33,681 bases of DNA from an uncultured bacterium (GTDB lineage Bacteria; Verrucomicrobiota; Lentisphaeria; Victivallales; UBA1829): contig CACWOL010000044.1 in the NCBI GenBank assembly GCA_902762495.1, positions 1-33,681 on the forward strand. Reading direction: 5' to 3'. The notes below the pieces were generated by a model. That model did not search any database. It was given only the letters and a program-made list of their open reading frames with translations, and was not told where the DNA came from. Of this stretch, positions 6,721-16,600 are shown piece after piece. Made by a program: the position numbers and the translations under genes. Positions within the stretch are counted from its first letter, which is position 1; each line of letters starts with the position of its first letter.

Positions 6721-8844
6721 TCAATACTCCGTGCCCGGGGCGTCCTGCGGAAAGGCGGGACGTTCCAGGCGTTTTTTGTAGTAGTTGTAAAGCGAGACCT
6801 GGGCGCGTTCAGATTCGTACTGGAGCGTGCCGGTGGTGTGCGAATAGCGGTTTTCCCCGAGCAGGCGGCGTCCCTTCCTGCGGTCGTGGAGCGAGGTGAA
6901 GAGGATCACGTCCAGCTCGTCGCGCAGCGCGGGGGATTCGACCGGGACGAGGATCTCCACGCGGCGGGAGAGGTTACGCGGCATGAGGTCGGCGCTGCCG
7001 ATGAAATACTCCGGCGAACCGCCGTTCGCGAACCGGTAGATGCGGGAGTGTTCCAGGAAGCGGTCCACGATGCTGACCACGCGGACGTTCGCGGCGGCTT
7101 CGGGCGGGAGCGAGGCGGGATTCAGGGCGCAGATGCCGCGGACGACCATGTCGATGCGGACGCCGCGCCGGGCGGCCTTGTAGAGGTGTTCGATGACCTC
7201 CGGGTCCTGAAGCGCGTTCAGCTTCAGCGTGATGCCGCCGGGCTGGCCGGGCGTCGAATGCTTCGCCTCGCGGTCGATCAGGGCGAGGATGCGTTCGCGC
7301 ATGTTGTACGGAGCGGCGATGAGCTTGTTCCATGCGGCGGGCGCGGAGAGCCCGGTGATGGCGTGGAAGAGCGCGGAAACATCGTCCGCGAGCGCGTCGT
7401 CGCAGGTGAAGAGCCCGATGTCGGTGTACTGTTTCACGGTGGCGCAGTTGTAGTTTCCGGTCGGCAGGTGCAGATAGCGGCGCACCTCGTCCCCCTCACG
7501 GCGGACGATCAGCAGCATCTTCGCGTGGACCTTGATCTTCGGCACGCCGTACACGACGTGCGCGCCCGCGTCGGCGAGCTCGCGCGAAAGCCGGATGTTG
7601 TTCTCCTCGTCGAATCGCGCCATGATCTCGAAGAAGACCGTGACCTGTTTGCCCGCCTGCGCCGCGCGGATCAGCGCGTGGACGACCGGCGGGTCCTGCC
7701 CCACGCGGTACAGCGTCTGCTTGACCGCGATCACCTCCGGATCGTCGGCCGCCTCGTTGAGCAGCCGGATCACCGGGTCGAACGACTCGTACGGGACGTG
7801 CAGGAAGAACGGGCCGCCGTCGCGGATGCAGTCGAACATGGAGCGGTCGGCGGGGCAATGGGGCGAGGGCAGGGGCGGCAACGGCGGGTCGAGCAGATCG
7901 GCGTGGCCGGGGAGATCGCGGAGTTCCATGAGGCACGTCAGGTCGACCGGCCCGCGCACGGAGAAGTGTTCATCGGGCGACACGCCGAGCGTGCGCATGA
8001 GGAACGCCCGCGCTTCGTCGGACATGGCGGCGGACGTCTCCAGACGCACGATCGTGCGCTTGCCGCGTTTCCGCAGGATCGCCTGCATTTCACTGAGCAG
8101 GTCGCCGGTGTCCTCATCCGGGGTCAGGTCGCGGTCGCGCGTGACGCGGAACACCGCGCATTCGAGCACGGCGCAGCCGGGGAAGAATCCGGCGGCTTTC
8201 GCCCCGACCAGCTCCTCCAGCGGCAGGAGCAGCACTTCGCCGGGATTGTCTTTCTGTTCAAACCGAAGGAAGCGCCCCGAACGGGTCGGCACCTGCATGA
8301 ACGCGGAGCGAATTTCGTCGTCCCCGGGACATTTCACGCGGATGAGGAGTTCCAGAGCGAGCGCGGGCACGACCGGCGGTTCCTCAGCGTCGGGATCGAC
8401 CGCGACCGGGGTCAGGACGGACCGGTATTCGCGTTCGAAGAGCGCGGACGCCTCCGCGGCGCATTCTTCGGGTAGTTCGTCCCAGCGGACGAAACGGATG
8501 CCGTGTGCGGCGAGCGCCGGCCTCAGACTGCGTTCCCAGCTGCCGTACTGCCGTGCCGTGAGACTGCGGATGCGCCGGATCAGCCTCTTTCTGAGCTCGT
8601 ACGGGGAAAAATAATAGCGGCCGCCGAAACGGGCGACCGCATCGGGCGCGTGCCGGGCTAGGCCGGCGATCCGCACCATGAAGAATTCATCGAGATTGCT
8701 GCTGAAGATGGAGAGGAATTTGGCGCGTTCGAGCAGGGGGACGGCGGGGTCCATGGCTTCCTCCAGGACGCGGGCGTTGAACGAAAGCCACGAATCGTCC
8801 CGGAGGAGAATGGGCGGGTGTCTGTCCTCTGCAGGAGAAGCCAT
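6721..8844 (-). CDS. ppk1: Polyphosphate kinase 1
   Basis: A 707-residue protein covering the full PPK1 architecture: N-terminal domain with LLRDDSWLSFNARVLEEA and SSNLDEFFMVRIA, a head domain, and two phospholipase D-like C-terminal domains. The autophosphorylated histidine equivalent is H440 in KIKVHAKMLLI and the second conserved histidine is H599 in DRFLEHSRIYRF. PTGNYN near residue 461 is also conserved. The enzyme reversibly makes polyphosphate from ATP. AGAGG precedes the ATG. The gene lies between argG and mazG with short gaps (32 and 7 nt), so the three are probably one transcript. Confidence 0.96.
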   Translation of the reverse strand: MASPAEDRHPPILLRDDSWLSFNARVLEEAMDPAVPLLERAKFLSIFSSNLDEFFMVRIAGLARHAPDAVARFGGRYYFSPYELRKRLIRRIRSLTARQYGSWERSLRPALAAHGIRFVRWDELPEECAAEASALFEREYRSVLTPVAVDPDAEEPPVVPALALELLIRVKCPGDDEIRSAFMQVPTRSGRFLRFEQKDNPGEVLLLPLEELVGAKAAGFFPGCAVLECAVFRVTRDRDLTPDEDTGDLLSEMQAILRKRGKRTIVRLETSAAMSDEARAFLMRTLGVSPDEHFSVRGPVDLTCLMELRDLPGHADLLDPPLPPLPSPHCPADRSMFDCIRDGGPFFLHVPYESFDPVIRLLNEAADDPEVIAVKQTLYRVGQDPPVVHALIRAAQAGKQVTVFFEIMARFDEENNIRLSRELADAGAHVVYGVPKIKVHAKMLLIVRREGDEVRRYLHLPTGNYNCATVKQYTDIGLFTCDDALADDVSALFHAITGLSAPAAWNKLIAAPYNMRERILALIDREAKHSTPGQPGGITLKLNALQDPEVIEHLYKAARRGVRIDMVVRGICALNPASLPPEAAANVRVVSIVDRFLEHSRIYRFANGGSPEYFIGSADLMPRNLSRRVEILVPVESPALRDELDVILFTSLHDRRKGRRLLGENRYSHTTGTLQYESERAQVSLYNYYKKRLERPAFPQDAPGTEY

Positions 8845-8876
8845 ATTTTACCTCTGACCGCAGCGGCAGCCGTGAA

Positions 8877-10079
8877 TCAATAGCGTTTCTGGGCGCTGCG
8901 GGCGAGGACGCGCAGACGGAGGGCGTTCAGCTTGATGAAGCCGGCGGCGTCCTTGTGGTCGTACACGTCGTCCTTCTCGAACGTGGACAGGTTGTCGTCG
9001 TAGAGGCTGAAGGGCGAACGGCGTCCGGTCACGTGGCAGGCGCCCTTGAAGAGCTTCACGCGGACTTCGCCGGTGACGAACTTCTGGCTGTCGGTGATGG
9101 CGGCCTGGAGCATTTCGCGTTCGGGCGCGTACCAGAAGCCGTTGTAGATCAGGCGGGCGTAGGTCGGGATGAAGCTGTCGCGCAGGAACATGACCTCGCG
9201 GTCCATCGTGATCTCTTCGAGGCCGCGGTGCGCGGTGTAGAGGATGGTGCCGCCGGGGGTCTCGTACACGCCGCGGGACTTCATGCCCACGAAACGGTTC
9301 TCAACGATGTCGACGCGGCCGACCGCGTGCTTGGAGCCGAGCTCGTTCAGCTTGCGCATGATGTTCGCGGGGGAGAGCGCTTCGCCGTTGACCTTCACCG
9401 GCACGCCTTTTTCGAACTCGATGATCACGTCTTCCGGCTCGTTGGCGGCCTGGGAGAGCGGCTTCGTCATCACGGAGATGTCCTCCGGGCATTCCTGCCA
9501 CGGATCCTCCAGGATGCCGCCCTCGAACGAGATGTGCAGGAGGTTGCGGTCCATGGAGTACGGCTTCTTCAACGTGCTGGAGACCGGGATGTTGTTCTTG
9601 TGGGCGTATTCGATCATTTCGGAGCGGGAACGGAAATGCCAGTTCGGATCGCGCCAGGCGGCGATGATCTTGATGGACGGGTCGATGGCGTTTGCGTTGA
9701 TCTCGAAACGAACCTGGTCGTTGCCCTTGCCGGTCGCGCCGTGGCAGATCGCGTCCGCACCCTCGGCCTTCGCGACCTCGACGAGGCGTTTGGCGATGAG
9801 CGGGCGTGCGATGGAGGTGCCGAGGAGGTAGTTGCCTTCGTAAATGGCGTTCGCCTGCATCATCGGGAAGATGAAGTCCTTGGCGAATTCCTCGGTCAAG
9901 TCTTCCACGTAGCACTTGGTCGCGCCGGTGTTGATGCACTTCTGTTCGACTCCGGACGTCTCTTCGGCCTGTCCGACGTCGGCGCAGTAACCGATGACTT
10001 CGGCGTTGTAGGTCTCCTTGACCCATTTCACGATGACGGAGGTATCGAGTCCTCCGGAGTAAGCGACTACGACTTTCAT
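8877..10079 (-). CDS. argG: Argininosuccinate synthase
   Basis: A 400-residue protein matching ArgG end to end. The N-terminal ATP-pyrophosphatase P-loop is AYSGGLDTS (residues 6-14). Further conserved stretches are [15 protein letters not shown] (citrulline/aspartate site), [10 protein letters not shown] and [11 protein letters not shown]. It joins citrulline and aspartate in the penultimate step of arginine synthesis. GAGGAG lies upstream of the ATG. It has its own promoter (10132-10160) and is first of the argG-ppk1-mazG group. No other arginine genes are in the window. Confidence 0.97.
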   Translation of the reverse strand: MKVVVAYSGGLDTSVIVKWVKETYNAEVIGYCADVGQAEETSGVEQKCINTGATKCYVEDLTEEFAKDFIFPMMQANAIYEGNYLLGTSIARPLIAKRLVEVAKAEGADAICHGATGKGNDQVRFEINANAIDPSIKIIAAWRDPNWHFRSRSEMIEYAHKNNIPVSSTLKKPYSMDRNLLHISFEGGILEDPWQECPEDISVMTKPLSQAANEPEDVIIEFEKGVPVKVNGEALSPANIMRKLNELGSKHAVGRVDIVENRFVGMKSRGVYETPGGTILYTAHRGLEEITMDREVMFLRDSFIPTYARLIYNGFWYAPEREMLQAAITDSQKFVTGEVRVKLFKGACHVTGRRSPFSLYDDNLSTFEKDDVYDHKDAAGFIKLNALRLRVLARSAQKRY

Positions 10080-10131
10080 GGGGTAAACTCCTCAAATGTT
10101 GTTGGTTGGTCGGAAAAAAAGTTATTCTATC

Positions 10132-10160
10132 AATATACCCGTTTCTGACGTATTTTTCAA
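10132..10160 (-). promoter_or_regulatory. Promoter of argG
   Basis: Minus strand: TTGAAA (10155-10160), 17-bp spacer, TATATT (10132-10137). The predicted leader is about 50 nt, unstructured and A/C-rich before GAGGAG. I see no ARG-box palindrome or attenuator. Confidence 0.65.
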
Positions 10161-10170
10161 CCGTGTTTCC

Positions 10171-10190
10171 AAAAAGAAGACGAAGTCTTC
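10171..10190 (-). terminator. Terminator after the obgE-SDR-coiled-coil gene group
   Basis: On the minus strand GAAGAC-TTC-GTCTTC (10176-10190) forms a 6-bp stem with a 3-nt loop, followed directly by TTTTT (10171-10175). It lies just upstream of the argG promoter and separates the two transcription units. Confidence 0.7.
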
Positions 10191-10240
10191 CCAAAATAAT
10201 ACACGACTAATGTTTAGACACGAGCTTTGCACGGGTTGTC

Positions 10241-10286
10241 GTGCCCGAGCGGAGCCGGGCACTGCCGCAGTGCAGACGTTGTCTGC
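10241..10286 (-). repeat. Three back-to-back hairpins after the coiled-coil protein gene
   Basis: Immediately after the stop codon at 10287, three inverted repeats follow each other and share their end bases: GCAGAC/GTCTGC (10272-10286), CACTGC/GCAGTG (10260-10272) and GTGCCCG/CGGGCAC (10241-10262). None is followed by a T-run, so on their own they look more like 3'-end stabilisers or a dispersed element than terminators. The third hairpin matches the one at 5873-5894, inverted, except for two loop bases. Confidence 0.6.
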
Positions 10287-11309
10287 TTATTTCAGGTGGA
10301 TGGAGGCCTGGACGGGGAAGAACGGCTTGTCGGCGATCACGAGGAAGTCGGTGCCGCTGTCCTTCGCGTCGACCTGGAACGTAAAGACCTTGCCGGAGAC
10401 GGAGGACGTGATGGACGAGCCGGGGGTGAGCGGGAGCAGGTTCATGTTCACGGACTCGGGCTCGAGGTCGTCCGGGAAGACGTATTCGAGCACCCACGGG
10501 CCCTTGCTGTACACGCGGAAATAATGCACGTAGAGGCCGCCGACGGGGATGGACGCGAGGCGCGTGAAGAGGTCGACATTGGTCCGGGAGAGCAGCGAAA
10601 TGTCCGTGAACGGGAAGATGGTGGTCTTCGGGGAGAGCTGGAACGCGACGTCGCGGAAGGTCTTCGGGTTGCCGCCGAGGGAGACGACGGCGGACGGCAG
10701 GTCTTTCTTCGCCGGGTCGGAGACGGCGACCTCGGAACGGAACTGCTTGCGGGGGACGTCCCAGAAAACCGTGGTGGCAGCGGAGAGGTTCGCGGCTTTC
10801 GCGGCGGTCTCGACGATCGCGGCGAGCGGGTCGACGACATAGCCGGAATCGGCATCCAGGACAAGTTCACGCGGGGCGGCGATCAGCGGCGCGAGCGTGG
10901 TCTCGGCGACGGTCTTGAAGTCGGCGGGCGCGGCGGCCTTCGCTGCATCGGCGAGCGTAACGGCCGTGGCGGCGTCATCGTCGGTGTGCGGCGTCTGTTC
11001 GAAGGTCAGGCCGAGCATCTTCACGTCGCGCGCGGACACGATCTGGAAGCGGCGTCCCATTTCCGCGACGGATTCCTCCAGAATGGCGAGCTTATCCTGC
11101 AAATCCTTATTTTCCGCCTCGATCCTTGCGGCCTTTGCGGTATTCTCCGCGCGTTCTTTCTCCAGCGTCCGTTCGGCGGCGGCGCACTTCTTCGCGAGCT
11201 CGTCGAGCTCCTTTTTCGAAAGCTGCTGGGCACGGGTCAGTTCGAGCGTGATGAGGAACAGGACGATCAGAAGTATGACGGAAATCAGGTGGAACACAAA
11301 ATGTTTCAT
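10287..11309 (-). CDS. Membrane-anchored coiled-coil protein of unknown function
   Basis: A 340-residue protein that I do not recognise. From MKHFVFHLISVILLIVLFLI it has one N-terminal transmembrane segment (residues about 5-22), then a coiled coil of some 60 residues rich in Lys/Glu/Ala (QQLSKKELDELAKKCAAAER and onwards), then a beta-rich soluble region of about 250 residues, presumably periplasmic. The open frame runs further upstream to 11420, but that part is Arg/Ser-rich and overlaps the SDR gene, so I start at 11309, 13 nt after the SDR stop. It is probably the last gene of the obgE transcript, because hairpins and a terminator follow. The topology (anchor, coiled coil, globular domain) suggests an envelope-spanning role, but no function can be assigned. 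Confidence 0.7.
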   Translation of the reverse strand: MKHFVFHLISVILLIVLFLITLELTRAQQLSKKELDELAKKCAAAERTLEKERAENTAKAARIEAENKDLQDKLAILEESVAEMGRRFQIVSARDVKMLGLTFEQTPHTDDDAATAVTLADAAKAAAPADFKTVAETTLAPLIAAPRELVLDADSGYVVDPLAAIVETAAKAANLSAATTVFWDVPRKQFRSEVAVSDPAKKDLPSAVVSLGGNPKTFRDVAFQLSPKTTIFPFTDISLLSRTNVDLFTRLASIPVGGLYVHYFRVYSKGPWVLEYVFPDDLEPESVNMNLLPLTPGSSITSSVSGKVFTFQVDAKDSGTDFLVIADKPFFPVQASIHLK

Positions 11310-11322
11310 GTTCAGATGCCTT

Positions 11323-12057
11323 TCATGGTTGCTGGAAAAGAAGGGACTGGCCGCAGTCGACCGGGAGGACCGTGCCCGTGACGGACGGGGCCGAGGCGAG
11401 GAAGACAACCGCGCGCGCAACGTCTTCGGGCGCGACGGGGCGTTTGAGCGGGAGCGTGGCGGGGATATGTTTCATGCCTGCGCCGCCAAGTTCGCGGGGC
11501 GCGAAGACCGGGCCGGGCGCGACGGCGTTGACGCGGACATGCGGCGCAAGCTCGCGGGCGAGCGCGGGCGTGTCGCGGCGGAGCGCGATTTTCGCGGCTT
11601 CGTAGGGCGAGACCGGAGCGGAGCTCGCGGAAAGCGTCGCGGCGTCGAGGATATTGACGGCGGAAAACTCGCGATCCTGCGGGCGCATGTCGGCAAAACG
11701 ATGGATGAGCTCGACGGGGGCGAGGTGGTTCACGGTCTCCTGACGGTCGAGTTCGGATCGAGGCGCGTCCCCGCGGATCCACATCGCGGCGTTGTTCACG
11801 AGATAATCGACCGGACCGACCGCCTCCGCCATGCGGCGCACGGCATCGAGGTCGGCGAGGTCGCAGGAAACGACTTCGTGCTGAAAAGGCGCGGGGCAGG
11901 GGGGCAGCGAGGCAACGAGTTTATTCGCGTCTTCGACCGAACGGAAGCAGTGCACGACCAGGGCCGCGCCGCAATCGGCGAACGCGCGTGCGATGACCGC
12001 GCCGAGACGCTGCGCCGCGCCGGTGATCAGGACACGTCTGCCTCCGAGGTCGGGCAT
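11323..12057 (-). CDS. SDR-family oxidoreductase, pteridine-reductase-like
   Basis: A protein of about 244 residues with the short-chain dehydrogenase fold. The nucleotide-binding motif near the start is TGAAQRLG, close to the TGxxxRxG of pteridine reductase/FolM-type members and consistent with NADPH use. NNAAMW follows strand 4, and the catalytic Tyr/Lys are in YEAAK. The C-terminal VNAVAPGPV and VTGTVLPVDCGQSL are typical. The usual Ser of the triad is probably in the LDAATLSASSA segment. Substrate unknown. An ATG at 12078 would give 7 more residues and a 19-nt overlap with obgE, but its GGAGG is too close; 12057 has GAGG 11 nt upstream and follows the obgE stop by 2 nt. Confidence 0.82.
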   Translation of the reverse strand: MPDLGGRRVLITGAAQRLGAVIARAFADCGAALVVHCFRSVEDANKLVASLPPCPAPFQHEVVSCDLADLDAVRRMAEAVGPVDYLVNNAAMWIRGDAPRSELDRQETVNHLAPVELIHRFADMRPQDREFSAVNILDAATLSASSAPVSPYEAAKIALRRDTPALARELAPHVRVNAVAPGPVFAPRELGGAGMKHIPATLPLKRPVAPEDVARAVVFLASAPSVTGTVLPVDCGQSLLFQQP

Positions 12058-12059
12058 GG

Positions 12060-13094
12060 CTACAGGGACCTCTTCCATTCCTCCGCCTGCTGCTGGGCGG
12101 CGAGTTCGTCGAGCAGTTCGCGGATGCGCTGCTTGACCTGTTCGAAGGAATCGTCGTTCTTCGCGCTGATCGGGATGACCTCGAGGCCGTCCTCGGCGTT
12201 CAGGATGAAATCGTCGATGACGTCCTGGTCCTCCACGAGGTCGGTCTTGTTCGCCAGCACGATCTTCGCGCGGGAGCTCAGGCCCTCCATATAGGCCTCC
12301 AGCTCGTTTTTGAGGATGCGGACGTCGTCGTTCGGGTCGCGCCCGTCCACGCCGCCGAGGTCGACGAGGTAGATCAGGAGCTTGGTGCGCTCGATGTGGC
12401 GGAGGAAATAGTGTCCGAGGCCTTTATTGAGGTGCGCGCCGTCGATGAGGCCGGGGATGTCCGCGACCGTGACCTTGCGGAAGTCTGGGTACTCCATGAC
12501 GCCGATGACGGGGTGGAGCGTGGTGAACGGGTAGGCGGCGACTTTCGGGTGCGCGTTGGAAATGCGGCTGAGGAGCGTGGACTTTCCGGCGTTCGGGTAG
12601 CCCACGAGCGCGACGTCGGCGATGAGCTTCAGTTCCAGACCGAGTTCGAGCGGCTCGGTAACCTCGCCCGGTTCGTGTTCTCGCGGGGCACGGTTGGACG
12701 GCGTGGCGAAACGCGCGTTGCCGCGTCCGCCGTGTCCGCCCTTGGCGATGACGACCTCGGCTCCGGCTTCGTCGATGTCGGCGAGGATGTCGCCGGTCTC
12801 CTTGTTGCGGATGATGGTGCCGAGCGGGACCTTGATGATGAGGTTCTGTCCGCGGCGTCCGTGCATGTCCTTGCTGCGTCCGTCTCCGCCGTTCTCCGCG
12901 GAGAAATGGCGGTTGAAGACGAAATCGGAAAGCGTGAGCTCGCCGGTGGATGCGACGAAGATGACGTCCCCGCCGTCTCCGCCGTCTCCGCCGTTGGGGC
13001 CTCCCTTCGGGACGAACGCCTCGCGGCGGAAGCTGCAGCAGCCGTTGCCGCCGTTTCCGGCCTTGACAGTGATTTCAGCGCGATCAACAAACAT
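12060..13094 (-). CDS. obgE: Obg-family GTPase (ribosome assembly)
   Basis: A 344-residue protein with the glycine-rich Obg fold at the N-terminus (GNGGNG...GGPNGGDGGDGGDV) and a G domain carrying G1 GYPNAGKST (residues 165-173), the TTLHPVIG switch, G3 VADIPGLIDGAH and G4 NKTD. Obg/CgtA binds the 50S subunit and links ribosome assembly to nutrient state. The short C-terminal tail ends in an acidic/Gln-rich helix without an obvious extra domain. It follows rpmA after 134 nt that contain a terminator, so it may be expressed partly by read-through; no clear promoter of its own is visible. Confidence 0.96.
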   Translation of the reverse strand: MFVDRAEITVKAGNGGNGCCSFRREAFVPKGGPNGGDGGDGGDVIFVASTGELTLSDFVFNRHFSAENGGDGRSKDMHGRRGQNLIIKVPLGTIIRNKETGDILADIDEAGAEVVIAKGGHGGRGNARFATPSNRAPREHEPGEVTEPLELGLELKLIADVALVGYPNAGKSTLLSRISNAHPKVAAYPFTTLHPVIGVMEYPDFRKVTVADIPGLIDGAHLNKGLGHYFLRHIERTKLLIYLVDLGGVDGRDPNDDVRILKNELEAYMEGLSSRAKIVLANKTDLVEDQDVIDDFILNAEDGLEVIPISAKNDDSFEQVKQRIRELLDELAAQQQAEEWKRSL

Positions 13095-13152
13095 ATACCG
13101 TTACCTCATGCGCGGCGCGGGCGAGGCGAAAACGACCTCCGCGCCGTTGTTA

Positions 13153-13189
13153 CAAAAATACCCCGGCAAACGACAGCGCATACCGGGGC
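13153..13189 (-). terminator. Terminator between rpmA and obgE
   Basis: Minus strand: CCCCGG (13183-13188) pairs with CCGGGG (13161-13166) across a 16-nt loop, then TATTTTTG. The moderate stem and long loop suggest partial termination, letting some transcripts reach obgE. Confidence 0.6.
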
Positions 13190-13228
13190 AGGAGGAACAA
13201 AAAAGAAGAAGAGGGGATGCCGCGGGCA

Positions 13229-13510
13229 TTACGCCTGAGCGGCCTCCGCGGGGATCGTTTCCGCGATGGGGAGGATTTCCACGGATCTCTTCGCGCTTTT
13301 GTTGAATTTGACGTGACCGTCGCACAGGGCGAAGATGGTGAAATCGCGGCCGAGGCCGGTGTTCTTGCCCGGATGGATGTGCGTACCGCACTGTCTGACG
13401 ATGATGCTGCCCGCGGTGACGAACTGCCCGCCGTAGGCTTTCACTCCGCGCATTTTCGGTTTGCTGTCGCGGCCGTTGCGGCTGCTGGACTGGCCTTTTT
13501 TATGTGCCAT
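13229..13510 (-). CDS. rpmA: 50S ribosomal protein L27
   Basis: A 93-residue protein with the L27 signature: [20 protein letters not shown] at the N-terminus, then [28 protein letters not shown]27 reaches the peptidyl-transferase centre through its N-terminal tail. There is no cleavable N-terminal extension of the Firmicutes type before AHKKG. The common rplU partner is not upstream; the gene has its own promoter, behind the end of the AIDA-repeat gene. Confidence 0.97.
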   Translation of the reverse strand: MAHKKGQSSSRNGRDSKPKMRGVKAYGGQFVTAGSIIVRQCGTHIHPGKNTGLGRDFTIFALCDGHVKFNKSAKRSVEILPIAETIPAEAAQA

Positions 13511-13564
13511 TTTCGTTCTCCAAATTATATAAGGTTGATATTCAGATACAAGAAACAGGATATT

Positions 13565-13592
13565 AATATACTGCGTCTGCCGGAAAAGTCAA
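13565..13592 (-). promoter_or_regulatory. Promoter of rpmA
   Basis: Minus strand: TTGACT (13587-13592), 16-bp spacer, TATATT (13565-13570). The predicted leader is about 47 nt. A TATAAT at 13524-13529 is too close to the ATG to leave room for the GGAG ribosome-binding site, so I discount it. Confidence 0.65.
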
Positions 13593-13658
13593 GCCGGAAA
13601 CCGGATTTTGTCCGAAAAAACACGGTTTCCAGTGCCTTTCAGTGCGTGCTGAATCATA

Positions 13659-16600
13659 CTATGCGATCACGGTCCACTGCATGTCTACGCCGCGGCCGAG
13701 TTCGACCCAGTTCCAGTTCGCGTACAAGGACTTGCCTGCGCTGTAGTAGCCGAGCAGGCCGGTGGATTTCTGGCGGACGAGCAGGTCGTCCTTGTTGTCG
13801 CCGTTGTAATCGCCCGCGCCGACCACGAACCAGTCTTTTTTGTCGAGCTGGCCGATGCTCCTGTATTCATCGAGGTTGCCGTCTGCGCACAGGATCATTG
13901 CACCGGTGCCGTTGTCGAACAGTACGATATCGTCCTTCTTGTCGCCGGAGAAGTCGCCGATCGCGCAGACTTTCCAGCCGGACCAGTCAGAGATGCCGAG
14001 TCTCGCGGGTGCTTCGTCGATGCCGACCGTGTAGAACATCTGGCCGTTGTTGTAGGTCATCAGCACGGAATCTTTTCCGTCGCCGTCGAAGTCGCCGCAG
14101 CCGACGAGCTTCCAGGCGTAGCCGCGGAAGTCGCCGCTGATCATCGCCCAGTCCTCCTTGCCGTCCTTCCATACGCCGAGCGCGTTGAGTTCGGGTGCGT
14201 ACCAGACGATGGAGTTCGCGCCCGCCTTGCCCGTCAGGTTACCGACCGCGTTCTTCCAGTCGATCCCGGCGGCGTTCGTCAGGAATCCGATCGTCACCCA
14301 GTTCTCGTCGGTGTCGATGCCGTCCTGGTAGTATCCGATATAAGCGCTTGGCACCTCGTAGGCGTCCACGTTGCCGAAGAGCACGGAATCGGCCTTGCCG
14401 TCGCCGTTCATGTCGTAGCAGCCGAGGTTGTCCCAGTTTGCCGGATGGCCGCAGTTGGCGGATTGCCATTCGGACGTGCCGTTCATCCAGTAGCCGTGCT
14501 GGTAATTGCCTTCGCCGTGTTCGCCCGTCCACACGAACATGACATCGGAGAAGCCGTTGCCGTCGATATCGCTCTTCGCGGGACCGGTCGGAGCGCCTGC
14601 GCCGACCGACACGGACAGGACATCGTCGCTGTCGAGTTCGAGCTTGTAAATCTGGTTGCCGATATTCGTCGCCTGGCCGATCTTGAGCGTGCCGAGTTCC
14701 GTCCCGGCAGTGTTCTGTACCGTGATTGTTTTGTCGAATCCCGCCGCGCCGGACGCGAGCTTGTAGGTGCCGTTCTCCTGCGTGTCGAAGACCGAGAGTG
14801 TGAAGACCGCCGACTGGGATATGGCTTCGCCAAGGTCCGAGACGAACGCCGAGGCGTTGCCCGCATACCTGTTGAAGATATCGAAGTCCACGATCGCGCC
14901 GGCGGAGAAAACGAGGCTGCTGCAGTTGTATGTGCCGGTGATCTTTCCTCCTTTTTCAATGAGCGAGAAGGTAACGTTCGCGCCCTTTTTGCATTGGATC
15001 GTGCCGCCGGAGCTGATGACGCAAAGGGCCGCGTTGCAGCCGGACAGGGCCGAGATGATGCCGCCCGCGCCGGCCGAACCTCCGAAGAGCACTCCGCCGC
15101 TGGAGACGATCACCCTGCCGCCGGATTCGATCAGGGTCCCCATGGCGCTTCCCGACACGTTGATATCCAGCTTTCCACCGGAGGAGACGGTTCCGCCGTT
15201 CATAAGCCCTGTGGCGTCGACCAGTGCCGATCCGTGTATCGTGCCGCCCGACGCCACCCCGCCGCTGGCGATGCTCAGGATGCCGTAACTTGCGACGGTC
15301 GCATTATACAGTTTGCCCCCGTTCACGTTGATGCTCCCGCCGCCTTTGATGAGCGCGGAGTTGATGGCGCCGCCGCTTGAGATCTGCACGGGAGAGCCGG
15401 GACCGACGAGGGCGACGCCGAGCGTCCCCGAGACAGTGGCTTCCCCGCCGCTGGAGAAGATCGCGGAAGTCACGTTTCCGCCGGAACCGATGTCAAGCAT
15501 GCCGCCGTAAACGAACGCCTGGTCGAGCCGTCCGCCGCTGGAGACGCCGATCGAAGCGCTGTCCGAACCGGAACTGCGACCGGCACTCGCGTAGGTGACG
15601 GATCCGCCGATCATGATCCCCAGATGCGCATTCGCGGACACATTGACGTCTTTTACGATCGCCCCGGACATGACGTACATCTTTCCCTTTGCGCCTCCGT
15701 ATCCGGAAATCACCGCGGACGTCATGGTCCCGCCGGCGTACGCGTTGAACGTGCCGCCTTTGACCGACGCCACCGCGCCGTTCAGGGCGGACACGTCGGC
15801 GAAGCCGGTCGTCACATTAATGACCGCGTTGGAGACGGTCTTGCCGCCGAACCGGCCGCCGCTGATGATGACGGAGCATCCGCTGCCGACCGTGCCGCCG
15901 TACACGACGCCGCTCGCGCTGCCGCTGCTTAAGACGAATGTGGATGCGTTGGAAAAGACTTCGTTGTACGAGTAGCCGCCGGATCCGATCGAGACCACGC
16001 CCCCGTAATACTTGCCGTCGGAGCTGGAGCCTTGCAGGGATACTGTCCCGCTCGACATCACGGTCCCGGACGCAACGCCGCCGCTGAGGACTTTTAAGGT
16101 GCCGGCGGACACCGTGGTCTTGAGCGCGGTCCCGCCGCTGGAAACATTCATCGTGGCGCTGTTGGAGAGGTAGCTCATGGAAACGATCCCGTTGTTCCAG
16201 ACATCCACACGTCCGCCGCTTGAGATGTAATTGCTTCTCGCGTATCCGCCGCTGTAGAGGTTCATGGACGCGCCGGAGTTGATTGTGTTGGAGATGGCGG
16301 TTCCGCCGGATGCGATCGTCATCTTCCCGAAGCTGTATAAGGTCGTATTGTAGGCACATCCGCCTTTGTCGATATACAGGGATGCACCGGACGATACTTT
16401 GGTGGCGGAGGCATCTGCGGAAAACAAAGCCATATAGGCTCCTTTATATTTCACATCAATGCCTCTCGCATAGCCTCGATAAAACGAGCCTCCGCTTACA
16501 ATCAGCTTGGCATCACTCCTTAATTCAAAATCGTATACATTTCCCCCGGAAACACGCACGATCCCACCCGAGGAAGCGAAGCCGCGACTTAATATCGATC

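Noticed and set aside
6676..8475. A 599-codon plus-strand frame opposite ppk1
   Set aside because: Antisense shadow of a complete polyphosphate kinase; no ribosome-binding site or family motif.
13524..13529. Perfect TATAAT just before rpmA
   Set aside because: Transcription from it would begin about 7 nt before the ATG and lose the GGAG site; the TTGACT/TATATT pair farther upstream fits better.
13659..16600. Repeated GGC/AGC-rich blocks that at first look like a CRISPR or DNA satellite
   Set aside because: They are the codons for SSGG turns of the AIDA repeats; spacing varies and the reading frame is intact.
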